A stretch of DNA of 64,000 nucleotides from Phylloscopus collybita (GCA_027886175.1 JAJNNQ010000040.1:27796001-27860000); one strand, 5' to 3'. Shown: positions 13,277 through 25,290, numbered from the stretch's first letter. Numbers and translations: made by a program. Notes: generated from the letters alone by a model not told the origin.

Positions 13277-13381
13277 TGGTCCATACTGCCAGCCAAGTTC
13301 AATCTTATTCATAACCCAAAGTTCATGGATGTTCTCTGCTAATTTTTCTCTAATCCTTTCCAGATGGGGAGGCAGAACAAT
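13277..13381 (-). CDS. RYR2: RYR2 exon (human exon 23 by count), residues ~872-906: RyR repeat 1
   Basis: The 105-nt exon (35 codons, phase 0 at both ends) reads [35 protein letters not shown]. Acceptor tctctttag, donor gtatgt. It carries the conserved RyR-repeat signature KLAEN-x-H-x-x-W...I-x-x-GW-x-YG, seen a second time in the exon at 1505-1664. The RyR repeats form clamp-like helical modules at the corner of the channel. It looks identical to human. Confidence 0.97.
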
Positions 13382-13601
13382 CTAAAGAGAGAAGAGAGGA
13401 AGAGGCTATTACAAGTAAGTTGCTTGACACGCCACCCAAACTTGCATAACAGATAAACTTTGTACAACCCAGACCTCTCAATAAATCCCAAGAAAAAAAA
13501 AACAAGTTTAGGACAAGGTGTACATTCAACCAAATGAAGGAAAATAGGCATGTAATATGTGTATGTTTGAAAAGGAAAATGCAATCTTTCCATTTCCATA
13601 C
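13382..13601 (-). other. RYR2 intron, 220 bp (shortest in window)
   Basis: GT at 13600-13601 (read on minus) to AG at 13382-13383. Splice-competent, no repeats. The open frame across it is chance read-through from the exons. Confidence 0.9.
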
Positions 13602-13818
13602 CTGGCTAGTATCTACAGGAACTGGAGTGAAAGCTGCTTGTGACAGAGAGACAGTGGGACCCAGTAGGTCTCTTGTGTAGCTACGATCTTGTTTGTACTC
13701 TCTGCTGTGCTCCACTTTCAGCTTCTCTTTTGGCAGGACAGCTTCAAAGCAAGGAGCATATCCAGGTGGAGGAAGGAACTTGAACTCTCCATGGCGACCT
13801 CCCAGCAAGAAACGAACC
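13602..13818 (-). CDS. RYR2: RYR2 exon (human exon 22 by count), residues ~799-871: end of SPRY1, start of RyR repeat 1
   Basis: The 217-nt exon reads VRFLLGGRHGEFKFLPPPGY, APCFEAVLPKEKLKVEHSRE, YKQDRSYTRDLLGPTVSLSQ, AAFTPVPVDTSQ. Acceptor gtttacag, donor gtatgg. It completes SPRY1 (LLGGRHGEFKFLPPPGYAPC) and reaches PVDTS, which opens the first RyR repeat (RY1). Five conservative changes from human (Y/F, E/D, T/S twice, I/V). It is followed by the shortest intron, 220 bp. Confidence 0.97.
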
Positions 13819-15573
13819 CTGTAAACACCAGAATTACTTCAGGTAACCAAGACACCTCTGGTGGAAAGCCTAATCCTTCTCTAAGCCTAAAGAATATTAA
13901 ATGCTATTTTAAAAAGAAAAAGGAAAAAAAAAAAAGGGAAAAAATATCAATGTTGCAGCTTCTTTTCATTGTTTACAGTTCAACTTTCTATAACTGCTGC
14001 TGGAGTTTATGATGTAGGAGGTCAAAAATACACTGGAAAATTAAACAATTTTTTTTTTTCTAGTTAATTTTATTTCACTGAAGGCATTTTAAATCATGAG
14101 ACCAATAATCTCTGAGGGAGAGAATAATCAGTTTATACTCAGCACACCTATAAAGTAAGCAGCAGCCTTTTGAGTCTCCAAAGGCAGAGATTAAAACCCA
14201 GAGTAATCAATCAAGCACTTCAGACCTCTCTCCATTGAGGAGGTCTCCATTCAATCTCATTTGAGAAATGAACCTAAAACCCTGTGGTTCTGCTTTTCTC
14301 TCATAAAACACTAAATCCTTAGGACACAGTACAAAAACCCCTAAACTTCCTTCCCTATAACTTTTGTTATATTAATAGAAACACAGGGGAAAGCACTCTT
14401 TTATTCATGACAAAATGGTAAGTAAGTCATGGCCTTTTATTACTGAAAAATTCAATCAGTGAGGTAATAATGGTGCAGCAATGATGTAACATGACATAGC
14501 AATGACATAATACTGAAAAATCTTCCTAGAACAATGCCATCCACAAGGAATCAAAAAACACCCAAAAAACTAGCCTTAAACCAGAGTATTTTTGTAACTT
14601 TTTTGTTTACTGAGTATGTTACAAGATTTTGTTAATGCTATATCAGTACACACTCAAAAACTGCAGGCAGCAGACAAATAATTCCTCTGATAACAGAAAT
14701 AAAGCATGCAGGTTCATAGTTTTGCATTTTGTAGCAGGCAGATCTATAATTTTACTACATTTTATCTCCTGTACTATCAAAAGCAAAGTCTAAAGCAGTG
14801 TATTTTGCATTTGGAATAAGAAATGGGTGCATGCTCTGTGTGATAGCTTCTGTGGTATTCTTTGAAATATCCCTCAGAGAACACTGCTCTGCCTCCAGCA
14901 GAAATCAGCTTTCAGCCTTTACCTTTGCCTGTCCTGATAAAGTTGATCTCCCTGCTGGAACACCACACAATCTTCTTTAACATTATAGTCTCAAACTGCT
15001 CAATACATGGAGGCAGATGTTTGGTACCTCAAGTGTGACTTGAAATTTTATAGAAAACCAATACAGCAACCAGAATACAGACTGAATTAGCATTAACTCA
15101 TGCTGCAGAAAAGGGTGTGTATGACCACTATTTCTTATGGTAAGTGCAGATAATGCCTCTTTAAATAACAGTTACTACCTTATAACAAGTGAGTTAGGGA
15201 AAATATATTTTTAGTATCAAAGGCTGATGCAAAATGCTGCCCTGGAGTGAATGTGTAGCAATGAGTCAGCAAAGAAATTATTAAGACACTGTTTCTAAGA
15301 TATGTCTGCAAACCAGCAGAATACACTTGTGTGCTAAAAAACAACAGATGCACTGTGTCTTCAGGACTTCTTTGTAGCTCTCACTATCCAAGAACTGAAA
15401 CTTTGCCAAAAAAGCAGATGTCAGAAAGAGAAATGAGAGCACACAGCAGGGAAATATTCAGCATATTCATCCATACAGAAAAAAAATAAGCAGACTTGAA
15501 AAAAAAAACAAAAAACAAACAACCAACCCCCCCCAAAAAAAAACCCAAACAAACAACTCCATGGGATACTAAC
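13819..15573 (-). other. RYR2 intron, 1755 bp
   Basis: Unique AT-rich sequence, with an A-rich tract near 13914-13946 and a low-complexity A/C-rich block (15497-15556) next to the donor of the SPRY1 exon. No gene seen. Confidence 0.8.
15497..15556. repeat. Low-complexity A/C-rich tract beside a splice donor
   Basis: The + strand has runs of A, a C8 run (15527-15534), an A9 run and CAAAC repeats. On the coding strand this is a T/G tract with a G8 run, beginning about 17 nt after the donor of the exon at 15574-15766. G runs near donors can act as intronic splicing enhancers in vertebrates; no more than that can be inferred here. Confidence 0.8.
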
Positions 15574-15766
15574 TTTATTCCTGCAGAGAAGCTGACAACT
15601 GGGAAGAAGAGGCCATCTATGTTGAAGTTTTCAAACATTCCTTGAACTGGCTGACCATTTATTCGGAAAGAGATGCTGGGGGCGCTCAGGTCCAAACAGC
15701 AGCTAATAACATCATCAGTTCTTAATAGGTGTTGGTTGGGAGAATTTACTGTTCGTGCTACACAAC
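15574..15766 (-). CDS. RYR2: RYR2 exon (human exon 21 by count), residues ~735-799: SPRY1, second part
   Basis: The 193-nt exon reads [63 protein letters not shown]. Acceptor cttccatag, donor gttagt. SCCLDL...[16 protein letters not shown] and the [10 protein letters not shown] tail are the classic SPRY core strands. It differs from human only at I to V and S to N near the start, as remembered. Just 3' of the donor, on the coding strand, is an unusual T/G-rich tract containing G8 and T9 runs (15497-15545). Confidence 0.97.
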
Positions 15767-18700
15767 CTATGGAAGTAACAGAAACACATTTAGTGAAACT
15801 TACAAACACCGTAGTGGTTTTCACAGCACCCTAAAAAAGAGAAAAACATCCCTAATTAATTAAACACATTAATACACAAATATCTAACCTATGACATCCA
15901 TGACCTGATTTTAAGCTTGCAATATAGTGAAAAGCAGCATACAATCAACATACATCAACACAGCTATTTCAATCATAAATAATAAAACTCAATTACAGTT
16001 AATGTAAGTGAGAATAATTACTGATATCCATATAAACAGTCAAAACCAAGAAAAATAATTTTATTCTTTACATTACAGAAGTGCAAACTGAAAACAGCCA
16101 TTAGTACCTCATACGAAACCTAGTATACTTTTCTAAAGAATGTTTCATTATTTAGACATAGAAAACTATCTCACTTTGAATTATTTCTGGACAATCAGGA
16201 ACTCCCTGTTAATGGCCACATCCTGGTACTCATCCAAACTTGTATGAGACAGTACTATTCAGTTTCATAATTAAACTGCAAACCCGCATTTTTCAGTAAT
16301 ATAGAAAGACAGCTGGATTTTAAGGCATATATATTCAGTAATATATATATATATTAATCAGTTTTTATGAATTCTAAAGGCTTATTCTATCTTACATCAA
16401 ATTCCATTTACACAAGCACACCTGCTTCCCAAGATAAACAAGCTATAGAATTCAGAAATAGAAAGTGATTGTGTCTGAAATTTACTGCCATCTACAATAT
16501 AAAAATTTTGGAAAACCATGGAAGCTGTTTGAACACGTCTACATATTTTCCAAAAATAACTTACTCACTGTCTGCAAGAGATAGTCCAAGTTGCATACTA
16601 AGAACAGAGTACTAGCTTTTTAACTAAAGCATCCAACTTTTGTAAATATGAAAGACTTAACTAGCACTACATCTCCAATAAGAAGTTGATGACATATGGT
16701 TTTAACGGAAGCAAAAATAATAAAATCTCAGTACTTTTTCTGAAAAGTTTCTGAATTTTCATGCACATATCTACCTGACCCCTGAGCAAAAATAAAATAC
16801 CAACACTCCCAAAACTCTGTATATGAAAAATGACTTTGTGATACTGCCAGATGAAAATATCACATCTGAGAGTTAACATAAAATAAATCTCAGAAAGGGA
16901 TAATTATTTAATGGCAGGGATAACTAAACTCTAAAGGAGCTACCAATGAAGAATGGCTATTTCATCCACTTAAAGAATACTACTTGAGATCAGATACCTT
17001 TTTAGACACTAAAATATAGGCAAATATAAGTTATGGAGATCAATGCAAGGCTGACTGCTAACTGAAATATGTATTGGTCATTGATGAATACACAGTATAT
17101 CAAATTATCTAAATACCTTTTCTGGCCCTAGGCTTTAAGGATCTATGAGTTCCACTTCTCCACAACAGGTCATTTCAGGACTGAAGAACCAAATGTAAAT
17201 TATATGTGATTCTCATGTAGTCTTGGTCCAGAACAGCAACTCAGGAGCAGAAATTACTATTGCTATTCATTAATACAGTAAATGTTTCACTCTAAGGAGG
17301 TTATTCTTAAAATGCCATTGCAGAGACTTATCAAGATGCTGCCTGGGATTGTGTAAGCAAAGGCCATGACTTTTTTTTTTTTTTTCAATATGTAATAACT
17401 TGAAGTTCTACCATATTTGAGAATATGTATGTGTTACACAATAATATCAGTGAAGAAAGACACAAATCTTTTCAAATCTACCAGCCGCATCCACAACAGA
17501 TAGAAAAATTTGCAGATACAAATGTGGTCTGACTTTTTTTTTTGTTTTCAGCAGGATTATAGACTTGAGAACCACAAACAACTGTTCATTTTTTTCTGTT
17601 GTTACATTTCTGACTGCAGTGGGTAGAAAAATAATTTTGATTTTCAGTAATCTTTTGTTTCCTCTGTAAAAGTGACCTTCAGTACAAAAGCTATCTTGGT
17701 TAGCTCATTATTTTCTGGTTCTTCTGTAATAATACTTTTTTTGTCAAACTTAGTCACAACACTTGTAATGATACCATTAATTATGCATCACTGCTCCAAA
17801 GTAATTCTCACTATACATGCAAGGCTAAATAGAAGCTTCTTTCCTAAGATGCCACTCCAGTTGATATGCTATTATTTATTAATAAAATTCATTGGTATTT
17901 TGATTGGAAAGTTCTTTTGAATTGTAAAACTGTATTCTTTTCCAAGTATCAAGCCACAATGCCTCAAAACTGCAAAAACTTTGGATGATCCAGCTGACTC
18001 ACTAAATTATCTCATCTGCTAAGGTGCTTTAGAAAACATGCTCGTATCTTTATAGTGGAAAGAATTGCCAATCCAATGAGCCTTTGCCAGTCTAGGAATG
18101 CAGTTCTGCAAGTCTTTCAATAATCAGTCTTAATGTATATAAATAAAATATCACTACATAAAAAAATACCTTGGTCAAAATGTTTGGCAAAAAACATATT
18201 TAAAAAGCCTTCTTCACCTCTAAACTATCTCTTAACTTCTAAAGACCCATAAAAAAAAATCTGTCTTGAAAAACCAAGCCAAAATCAAATATTAAGAGTC
18301 CTGTTACTTAAATCTCTCAGACTGTTCTTACACTACCACATAAGAATTTCAAATCCAGACAGCTCTCCTACTTTAATTTTTGTAGCTTTGATGTTTTTAA
18401 ATAAAATGTTAATAGTTACCATGAATACACAGTCCCCCTACTTACCCACCCCCAAAAATCCCAGGGTGAAATGTAAACTATCAGTCTACCTGCATTACTT
18501 AATATAAACCAATTTTTTTCAATGCACAATGACAGTTTAAATCATATTCTGATATAGGGTACTGTTTCTGTATGTTCCAAGTGTCTGCTGAAATAATTTA
18601 ATTTACTTTGCTGCTGTTGAAACCAAATTCACTGGGATTGCAAACATTTTTCATTTTTAAACAAGAATCAACAACAACCACAAAATACCCAACAGAATAC
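15767..18700 (-). other. RYR2 intron, 2934 bp
   Basis: Unique AT-rich DNA with a TA run near 16339-16354 and T tracts near 17370-17386 and 17533-17543. No mobile element or gene recognised. Confidence 0.8.
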
Positions 18701-18942
18701 CTGACCACAGATGTAGACCATCAAAGCCATAGGAATATAAGTCATCACCAACACCATTTCCTCCCCATTCCGCTCCTCCCCCTGGGTAGGGTGAGTAGCC
18801 TTCTGTTGAAGCCCAGCCCACTCGTAGATGAGTTGATTCTGCAGTCACAAAGGGCTCTAGATGGTCCACCATAAGTTCATAGTACCATTTTCTGTATTGG
18901 GCTGAGCCTTCACTAATCCCCAAGAAGATGTTGGGTCGCATG
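18701..18942 (-). CDS. RYR2: RYR2 exon (human exon 20 by count), residues ~654-735: SPRY1, first part
   Basis: At 242 nt this is the longest exon here. It reads [80 protein letters not shown]. Acceptor tgtttaag is unusual in lacking a pyrimidine just before AG; donor gtattc. It is the first half of the SPRY1 beta-sandwich, recognised by [10 protein letters not shown] and [15 protein letters not shown]1 lies near the FKBP12/12.6 binding cleft. About six conservative differences from human. Confidence 0.97.
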
Positions 18943-19066
18943 CTTAAACAGAAAGAACAAAAATAGTTATTAAAATATTATCTCAAGGACAAGATGAACT
19001 GCTTTTCACTGACTCAAATTTCAAGCTTGTTTTGCGTGATTAAAATAACAGAAGTAATTTTACTTC

Positions 19067-19335
19067 ATGGAATCACACAGATCACCAGGTTGGTAAAGAC
19101 TGCAAGGATCATCTGGTGCAACCTCCCTTGACAAAAGCACAGTCAGGACAAGATGGCCCAGCACACTGTCCTGCTGAATCTTATAAGTGTCCAATGTTGG
19201 ATAATCCACCATTTCCCCAGCAAGATAATTCCAATGACTGATTCTTCTCATTATGAAAAATGTTACTCTTTTCCCGAACCACAATCTCCCCAGGAGATAC
19301 TTGTAACCCATTACCCTTTGGCTTTTCCATGTGAC
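19067..19335 (-). mobile_element. CR1 LINE fragment, minus orientation
   Basis: Starts with GGAATCACACAGATCACCAG and GTTGGTAAAGACTGCAAGGA, the reverse complement of a CR1 3' end. It goes on through CCCCAGCAAGATAATTCCAA- and CTTTTCCCGAACCACAATCT-like text resembling the CR1 ORF end. Divergent, so an old copy. It lies in the same orientation as RYR2. Its upstream border is uncertain; similarity fades between 19335 and 19400. Confidence 0.65.
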
Positions 19336-20601
19336 TCCTGGCTACATCTAACTGGAAACTGGAAAAATGGAAAAAAAAGGGGTAGCTTCAGCTCCAATAT
19401 TTTTCACTTGCACTCCCAAAGCTTTATAGTCTTTCTTGATTCTATGCAGGTTCCAGCTTGCTGTGCCATTTATGCCCCCATGAGAAGAATAACAATGGAT
19501 AACAATCTGTGCTCTGGACATGTTGATGCACCCTCTAGGCAACATCTCAGACTTTAGCTCCCAGAAGGCAGTATATTTAGTTATTTATTCATTCATTTAT
19601 TCTGGTGAAAAATGGTCTAAACATTTTAAATTAAAAAAAAATGTTTGTTTTAGTAACTGAAACAGTATCCTCACTCAGTAATTGGTTCATGTGTTTGAAC
19701 AATTAGTAGATGTTCAATACTGCAAAAAAATCACAGCTATTCACGACTTACCAATATAAGTGTAGTAAGTACACATTGCAGGTTTAATTTTACATAGCAA
19801 ACTGCATTCTGTAACACTGATTATCCATTTGAGAGAATAACATTTAAAAAGATACAAAAGTGAGAGTTATTCTATTTCAAAATTCTCTTGTACCTCTTCC
19901 TTCTTTGTTCGAAGTCCTGTATAACTCAGTAATTTGCAGTAGTGTAGAAATCTTTAATATCAATGTGATGCCCCTACTGCTACTGGTTTTACAGTAATTC
20001 ACAAGACTTAAAAAAGGCAAGCTACTACTGTGCTTATTCAATATCTAGCTGAAGAGTAATATGTAGAGTCATTTCTGAAGGTCATGATGGGGGAAAAAAA
20101 AAAAAAGAAAAAAACCCTATGCTTTTCTAATCTGATTTCGTGGGTAATATTGAATATAGACTCTCACCCCAAAAAAAATCTGTCTCCTGACAGTCATTTC
20201 TGTGTCAGCTTTGTACTAAGAAAGACATTCAATCTTGAATTAAAGCCATAGAGCACAGAAGTATCCAAAATCAATACTAGCTATATTTCTTCAATGGTTG
20301 GTTACTCATATTGCAAAAAATCTTTTAAACTTCTAGACTGAGTATATGTAATCTTCATATTCCTCCACTAGATTGGGTTATTACTTATATAAATATTTTC
20401 TTTCTCCATTCAGGCTGACTAATCAACAAAAATGTAGCTCTAAGCTGGTCCCAGTGTGGTTTCTGGTAAAGTGAATGCAGGAGGAGGATGAACAGCTGGT
20501 ATGGGTGGTTAAATACAAGTCAGTGTAAAAGCAGACTTTACTGATCTGGTTGCTCATAAAATAGCAAGTTTTATCAGGTAAGACTAATAAACTTTCTTTA
20601 T

Positions 20602-21359
20602 AAAAGTGTCCTGGGTTATGGAAAACAAAAATGTGTATTCTATTTTCATTTCCTGAAAGCACTGTTCTTCTTTACTCTGGGAGGAGTAGGGCGGGTGCCT
20701 TTTGTCAATGGGCCAACTATAGGGCGTTGTTTCTTATCTGTTTCATCACCATCTTCGCTCCAGGGGGATACTTGTCTACTAATGGGCCATTAACACCTCC
20801 CCAAACTAACACATCCCCAAACTATACCCTCCCCAAAGCAGTACATCCACATTCCATCATCCCATTGTAAGATGCTCCACCCAGTGGGGGGAGCCAACCA
20901 TTCCTACCTGGATAAAACTGAGACACAGGAAGGAGAAGGCATCCAGCCTCACCCGATTCCTGGAGGAAGACTGGACCCCTTCTCACCACCACTGGACTCT
21001 TGTTCTACAGGATCATCTCTACTCCACCAGAACCACATCTGCCACTCCAGGAGGACTCACTTTTGGACTGCTTCCAACACCCTGGCCAACAGGGTGTCAG
21101 GTTGTAGCTCTGACTCTGTCAGGATTTTCCAAGATTGTTGTTTGTTTGCTGGTGTGGTTGGGTGGTTTTGTCTTTCTGCTACATTTGTATTGTTAGTATT
21201 CCTAGTAAAGAACTGTTATTCCTATTCCCGAATCTTTGCCTGAAAGCCCTTAATTGTAAAATTATAATTTGGCGGGGGTGAGGGGTTTACATTCTCCATT
21301 CTAAGGGAAACTCCAGCTTTCCCTGTCAGATACCTGTCTTTCCAAACCAAGACAAAAAG
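20602..21359 (+). mobile_element. Solo LTR of an endogenous retrovirus with 5-bp target duplication (ERVL-like)
   Basis: The LTR proper is 20607-21354 (748 bp). It starts TGTCCTGGGTT and ends AACCAAGACA, so the ends form the inverted TG...CA repeat of retroviral LTRs. It is flanked by identical AAAAG at 20602-20606 and 21355-21359, a 5-bp target-site duplication. Five bp suits class III (ERVL-type) elements. A TATA-like GATAAAA lies at 20911-20917 and a poly-A-signal variant AGTAAA at 21204-21209, placing the U3-R-U5 order on the + strand, antisense to RYR2. No internal retroviral genes remain, so it is a recombined single LTR. Short open frames inside are not genes. Confidence 0.88.
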
Positions 21360-21966
21360 CATATGTGTTGCCTTTTATACTTTTAAGTATAGATACTATA
21401 TTCACATTGTTTCAAGTCAAATATTTAATGTCCTTTAAAAAAAAGTGTTTGACAAAAGCTATCTTCCAAAAAATGTATATTATTTGTATGTTAGTAGCAT
21501 GATCACCAATTGAATCTTTTCTGCCTGAACACAGTAGCACCTTATTATGCTTTTGTCAAGACTTCACAATTTAATCAACTTAATCGGCCAAACTCTTCTT
21601 GTTCAAAACAGATTTGTGAATAGAGTTTTCCAGTTCCCTGACAGAGTATGTTACAAAGCAGTATCTTAGAAAGTTCCAGTAATACCTTAGAAAGTTCTTT
21701 TGCCAAATATTTTTGGATCAAGGTATATACATCTTAGTTTAACGCTAAATTTCTTCAATGATAGAAGACTGGTCTTATTGACTTTTGAAAAAATAATTTT
21801 TCCTTATAACTGGAAGAATAAGAATCTTCTCATTCACAGCTTCCAAATGCAAAGCAAAAATATGGAACAACTAATTTGCTTTTTCAACCACCTCATTTGG
21901 GAAAGACAAGTCTACATTCCTTGTATAAGATCCAAAGTCATCCCAGAAGCTCAAATCATTAATTGC

Positions 21967-22535
21967 AGAATCACTGAGGCTGAAAAAGACCTCCATGGTC
22001 ATCAAGTCCAACCCTTTGATCAAATATCTTCATGAAAACTAAACCACAGAACTAAGTGGCATGTCCTGTCATTTCTTGAACAGTTCCAGGGATGATGGCT
22101 CCACCACTTCCCTGGACAGCCTGTTCCAATACTTAACCACCCTTTCCATGAAAAAATTCTTCCTGATATCCAATCCGAATGTCTCCTGGTGCAGCTTGAG
22201 GCTATGTCCTCTTGCCCTGTCACTGGTTGCTTGGGAGAAGAGGCCAACCACCAGCTGGCTACAGCCTCCTTTCAGCGAACTGTAGAGAGTCGTAAGACCT
22301 CTCCTGAGCCTACTCTTCTCCAGAGTAAAAAAAAAAGTTTCCCCAGTTTCTCTTCATAAGACTTGTGTTCCAGACCCTTTACCACCTCCATTGCTATTCT
22401 CTGGATGCTCTCCAGCACCTCAAGGTTCTCCTTGTGGTGAGAGGCCCAAAACTGTGTTTCAGGCATGGCCCCACCAATGCCAACTTCAGATAGACAATCA
22501 GTTTCCCAGATCCTTTAGCTTTAAGTAGCCTCCTT
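21967..22535 (-). mobile_element. CR1 LINE fragment, minus orientation, with decayed RT C-terminal region
   Basis: Read on the minus strand, this gives CR1 reverse-transcriptase tail motifs: [20 protein letters not shown], then [34 protein letters not shown]. In another frame upstream it gives LESIQRIAMEVVKGLEHKSY and EEKLGKL. A frameshift near the A10 run (22327-22336) splits the two. The 3' UTR ends near 21967 in the GTTGGACTTGATGACCATGG-type box. Same orientation as RYR2. Confidence 0.92.
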
Positions 22536-23277
22536 ATAATATACAGTGTGGGGTTTTTACAATTTTCAGCATCTAATAAATCCTATGAACTCTGAATTAT
22601 AAGTACTATTTCTGTGTTTCAATTTTCATTCTCAATCAATGATTGACTTTTAAAAATAAACAAGCTTGAGACAGAAGAAGATCCCATAGATCTTCACACA
22701 AAGCCACATTATTTGGCCTCAGCATCAATTAAAACTCTGTAAAAACATTTACTTAATAATATTTGTAAATGATATTTTACCAATTTAAGATGGTATTAGC
22801 CTCATCTTGTTATTAATGTCTGCTTGAAGGTAGCTTCTAAAACTCTGTCAGTGGAAGGAAGGGTGAAGGCACTCTAAATATTCTAGGCACCAGTGAAGGT
22901 GTTTGGCACTAAATTCTTAATTTTGACTAAAGGTGATTAGGAAATCCTCACAAGATCATAAACATAAAGGCAATCACAGGACATCAGATTACAATACTTT
23001 GAATGCACAGCTAGACCTAGACCATAATCCTTAGAAGAGACCACAGTTTAGCAGACTTAAAACAGTTTAGGGCAGCTATAGCTTGTGGCAGCTCTCTCTG
23101 ACCTAAGTTTCAAGTTTAATCACTACAGCAAAGCGAATTTAAAATCCTAGTAGGAATAAAATATCATAACAAAAGTTTTGGAAGTAAAAGAGATTTTCTG
23201 TAGTGACTATTTCTTTTCAGCACAAGTTGGGATTTTTTGCTTTGTTCATAGAGATTTTCTTTCCTTTTTCTTTGTAC

Positions 23278-23411
23278 CTGCTCACATGGTTGACAAGGCG
23301 TGTCTGTAAGAGCAAATCTCTTCCTGGCAGGAGATTATCACAGATTAGATGTTGATTAGACCGCACAGCTACTCCATGACAAACACAGAGAGAACACAAA
23401 ACATCCAAAAC
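23278..23411 (-). CDS. RYR2: RYR2 exon (human exon 19 by count), residues ~610-654: end of RIH segment
   Basis: The 134-nt exon reads [44 protein letters not shown] plus two bases of Ser654. Acceptor ttttttcag, donor gtacaa (weak). The cysteine-rich LCSLCVCHG and [12 protein letters not shown] motif is a hallmark shared by ryanodine receptors and appears identical to human. It closes the solenoid part before SPRY1. Confidence 0.97.
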
Positions 23412-23805
23412 CTGAAAAAAAAAAAAGATTCTTTTAATCTTAAATACTTTTTCATTATCATGGTTAATTACTTCAGGCAATATAATGCTCTATACCTTGT
23501 AGTAACAAGGAAGACATGTAATGGTATGTAATTCATCCAATATAGTGGTTTTATTTTAGAACAATTCTGAAATTCTCCTAACATTAAAACATTCTTCCCA
23601 CTTCCCTTGAGAATTGTTATGTATCAATATTTTTGCTGAAAAGAAGGTAGTATTTCTCTTTGCTTCTTCAAGCTGCTCGTACACATTTCAGGATAAGTTT
23701 CATTCCTCATTATCAAAACAGCATTAAAGTCTTTGAAATTAACTTCCACACAGAAGAATGAGCTTACTTTGTTCATCTAAATATACTTGTTTAGTCTTTA
23801 CCTAC
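23412..23805 (-). other. RYR2 intron, 394 bp
   Basis: Short AT-rich intron. A long pyrimidine tract (A12 on the + strand at 23414-23425) marks its donor-distal side, just before the acceptor of the exon at 23278-23411. Nothing else seen. Confidence 0.85.
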
Positions 23806-23924
23806 CTTATGGTTTCTTCCATGCTTGTCCAAAAGACAGATGATTGATTTAATATGTCCTTCCTTAATAATGTTTAGAGCTTCTGGGCTTTCTACCAATA
23901 CACAGTGTAAAACCTCTAGAATTC
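23806..23924 (-). CDS. RYR2: RYR2 exon (human exon 18 by count), residues ~570-609: RIH / solenoid
   Basis: The 119-nt exon reads [39 protein letters not shown]. Acceptor tctccccag follows a long T tract; donor gtaggt. It forms an armadillo-like helix pair in the N-terminal solenoid. One substitution from human is seen, Ser to Cys at about residue 599. It ends in phase 0 and is followed by a short intron of 394 bp, the second shortest in the window. Confidence 0.97.
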
Positions 23925-24080
23925 CTGGGGAGAAAAAAAAAGAATTATTTAATAAAAGTGCATATAAAGTCATAACTGTACATGGTAGTTCACAATCTGT
24001 TGCTCATGAGCACCAAATAGTTTCAAAAATCATTGTATATGACAAACAAACCCAAGCAGGAGTCATTGCCATGAAGAATC

Positions 24081-24419
24081 ATTAGCTGTCGTATCCCTCA
24101 GGGGATGGTTTACCCCAAAAGGAACCCCAAAGCCTGTAACTATGTAAGTTTGACCCTACCTTTCCCCCTATCTCTGACCAACTGGCTCAGTACCAGCTCT
24201 CTGTCCTGGGACAGAGGGTCTAGATAAACCCAGGCTCTTCCTTGTTTGTCCTCTTTGCCCCTGCAACCCCTTCAAGAATAAAGCCTTGGAACACTCCTAG
24301 GTAAGGAGCCTCTTTTGGGTCTCTTTCCCTATCTTGAAGTATTCCTTTCCCAAAGCCCCCCAGAATCTGAGCTAGCAGCCGGGGACCGGAGGGCGGAGGG
24401 AGGGATTACTTCAATTAGC
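24081..24419 (+). mobile_element. Solo LTR with 6-bp target duplication (ERVK-like small LTR), copy 1
   Basis: The LTR proper is 24087-24413 (327 bp), starting TGTCGTATCCC and ending GGGATTACTTCA. It is flanked by identical ATTAGC at 24081-24086 and 24414-24419. A 6-bp duplication is typical of class II (ERVK/beta-type) integrations. A GATAAA TATA-like box lies near 24222 and a poly-A signal AATAAA at 24277-24282, followed by CCTTGGAACACTCC and AGGAGCCTCTTTTGGGTCTC. The element is GC-rich against its surroundings. It lies antisense to RYR2, and a sibling copy lies at 60494-60800. No retroviral genes are present. Confidence 0.9.
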
Positions 24420-25290
24420 CTTAAATTTTTTCTCTGTAATGGGGAAATAAAACAATCTTCCATGTACTAGACCAAATCAACACCCACTTTGGGATTTTCT
24501 ACCTTCAGGAAAGACAAATACTGCACATATAGTTCAGCGTTATCAGTTGCTACATCTGTGGCCGCAATGAGAAAAATCAAAAGGGCTGAAGGAAAGCTGG
24601 GAAGCAGCCTTAAATCTAGAGATACACAATTCTTATTAGCAGTGGAGAGCTCTGTCATTCTGTCTTCAGTCCTTTATCCAAGCCACATCTCCAAACACTC
24701 AGCTTAATCCTTGCAAAGCAAAATCCATAGCCTGAGTCTTCTGCTCTTTGCCATGCCCTCTTTCCATTCAAGGAAATTGCAGCACTGCAAACTCCCCCTG
24801 ATGTGGGAAAAGCAGAGGCTTTTTCGGATGGTTCTGTCTCAGTAAGAGTACTCTGGCCTGTCTTTGATCCTAGTGAGGAAGAGAACATCAGCCAGTACAG
24901 ATAACTTACAGCACTATCACCATTCATTCCCATACTACTTAATGTTTTTTCCAGAGGTCTCAGGGACATAGGCTGTCATAAGTAATAAAGAGTCGGGATT
25001 ACTCAAGGATTGAAATGTAGAAAAGGTGGAAGAAAACAGATACAGCAACAATTAGATTCATCCAGTAAACAGGTTTCAAACAAAGTGTGTTGCTTAATGC
25101 ATTTGTAGACAAAATCATGCATATGTAAACAGAAAATGCAGGTAGATAATGAGCTAGAGTTGAACTTCCAAAATGGTTCTATAGTCCTGAAGGTCTAAGC
25201 ATAAGAAGCCCTAATTATAAATAAAAGAACATACTAAAGCTGAATTTGGGAGTGGTATGACCTGTGTTGCAACAGATGTACACGTCCATT

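Larger units (their letters stand above)
18943..23277 (-). other. RYR2 intron, 4335 bp, repeat-bearing
   Basis: Holds an antisense CR1 fragment (about 19067-19335), an unclassified stretch to about 19560, a complete solo LTR (20607-21354) and a second antisense CR1 fragment (about 21967-22535). The remainder is unique AT-rich sequence. Confidence 0.8.

Noticed and set aside
15384..15824. A 146-codon single-exon gene on the minus strand
   Set aside because: It is the SPRY1 exon extended by read-through into both introns; the true borders are the splice sites at 15574 and 15766.
20631..21243. Two open frames (79 and 123 codons) as a viral or host gene
   Set aside because: They lie inside a solo LTR and match no retroviral protein domain.
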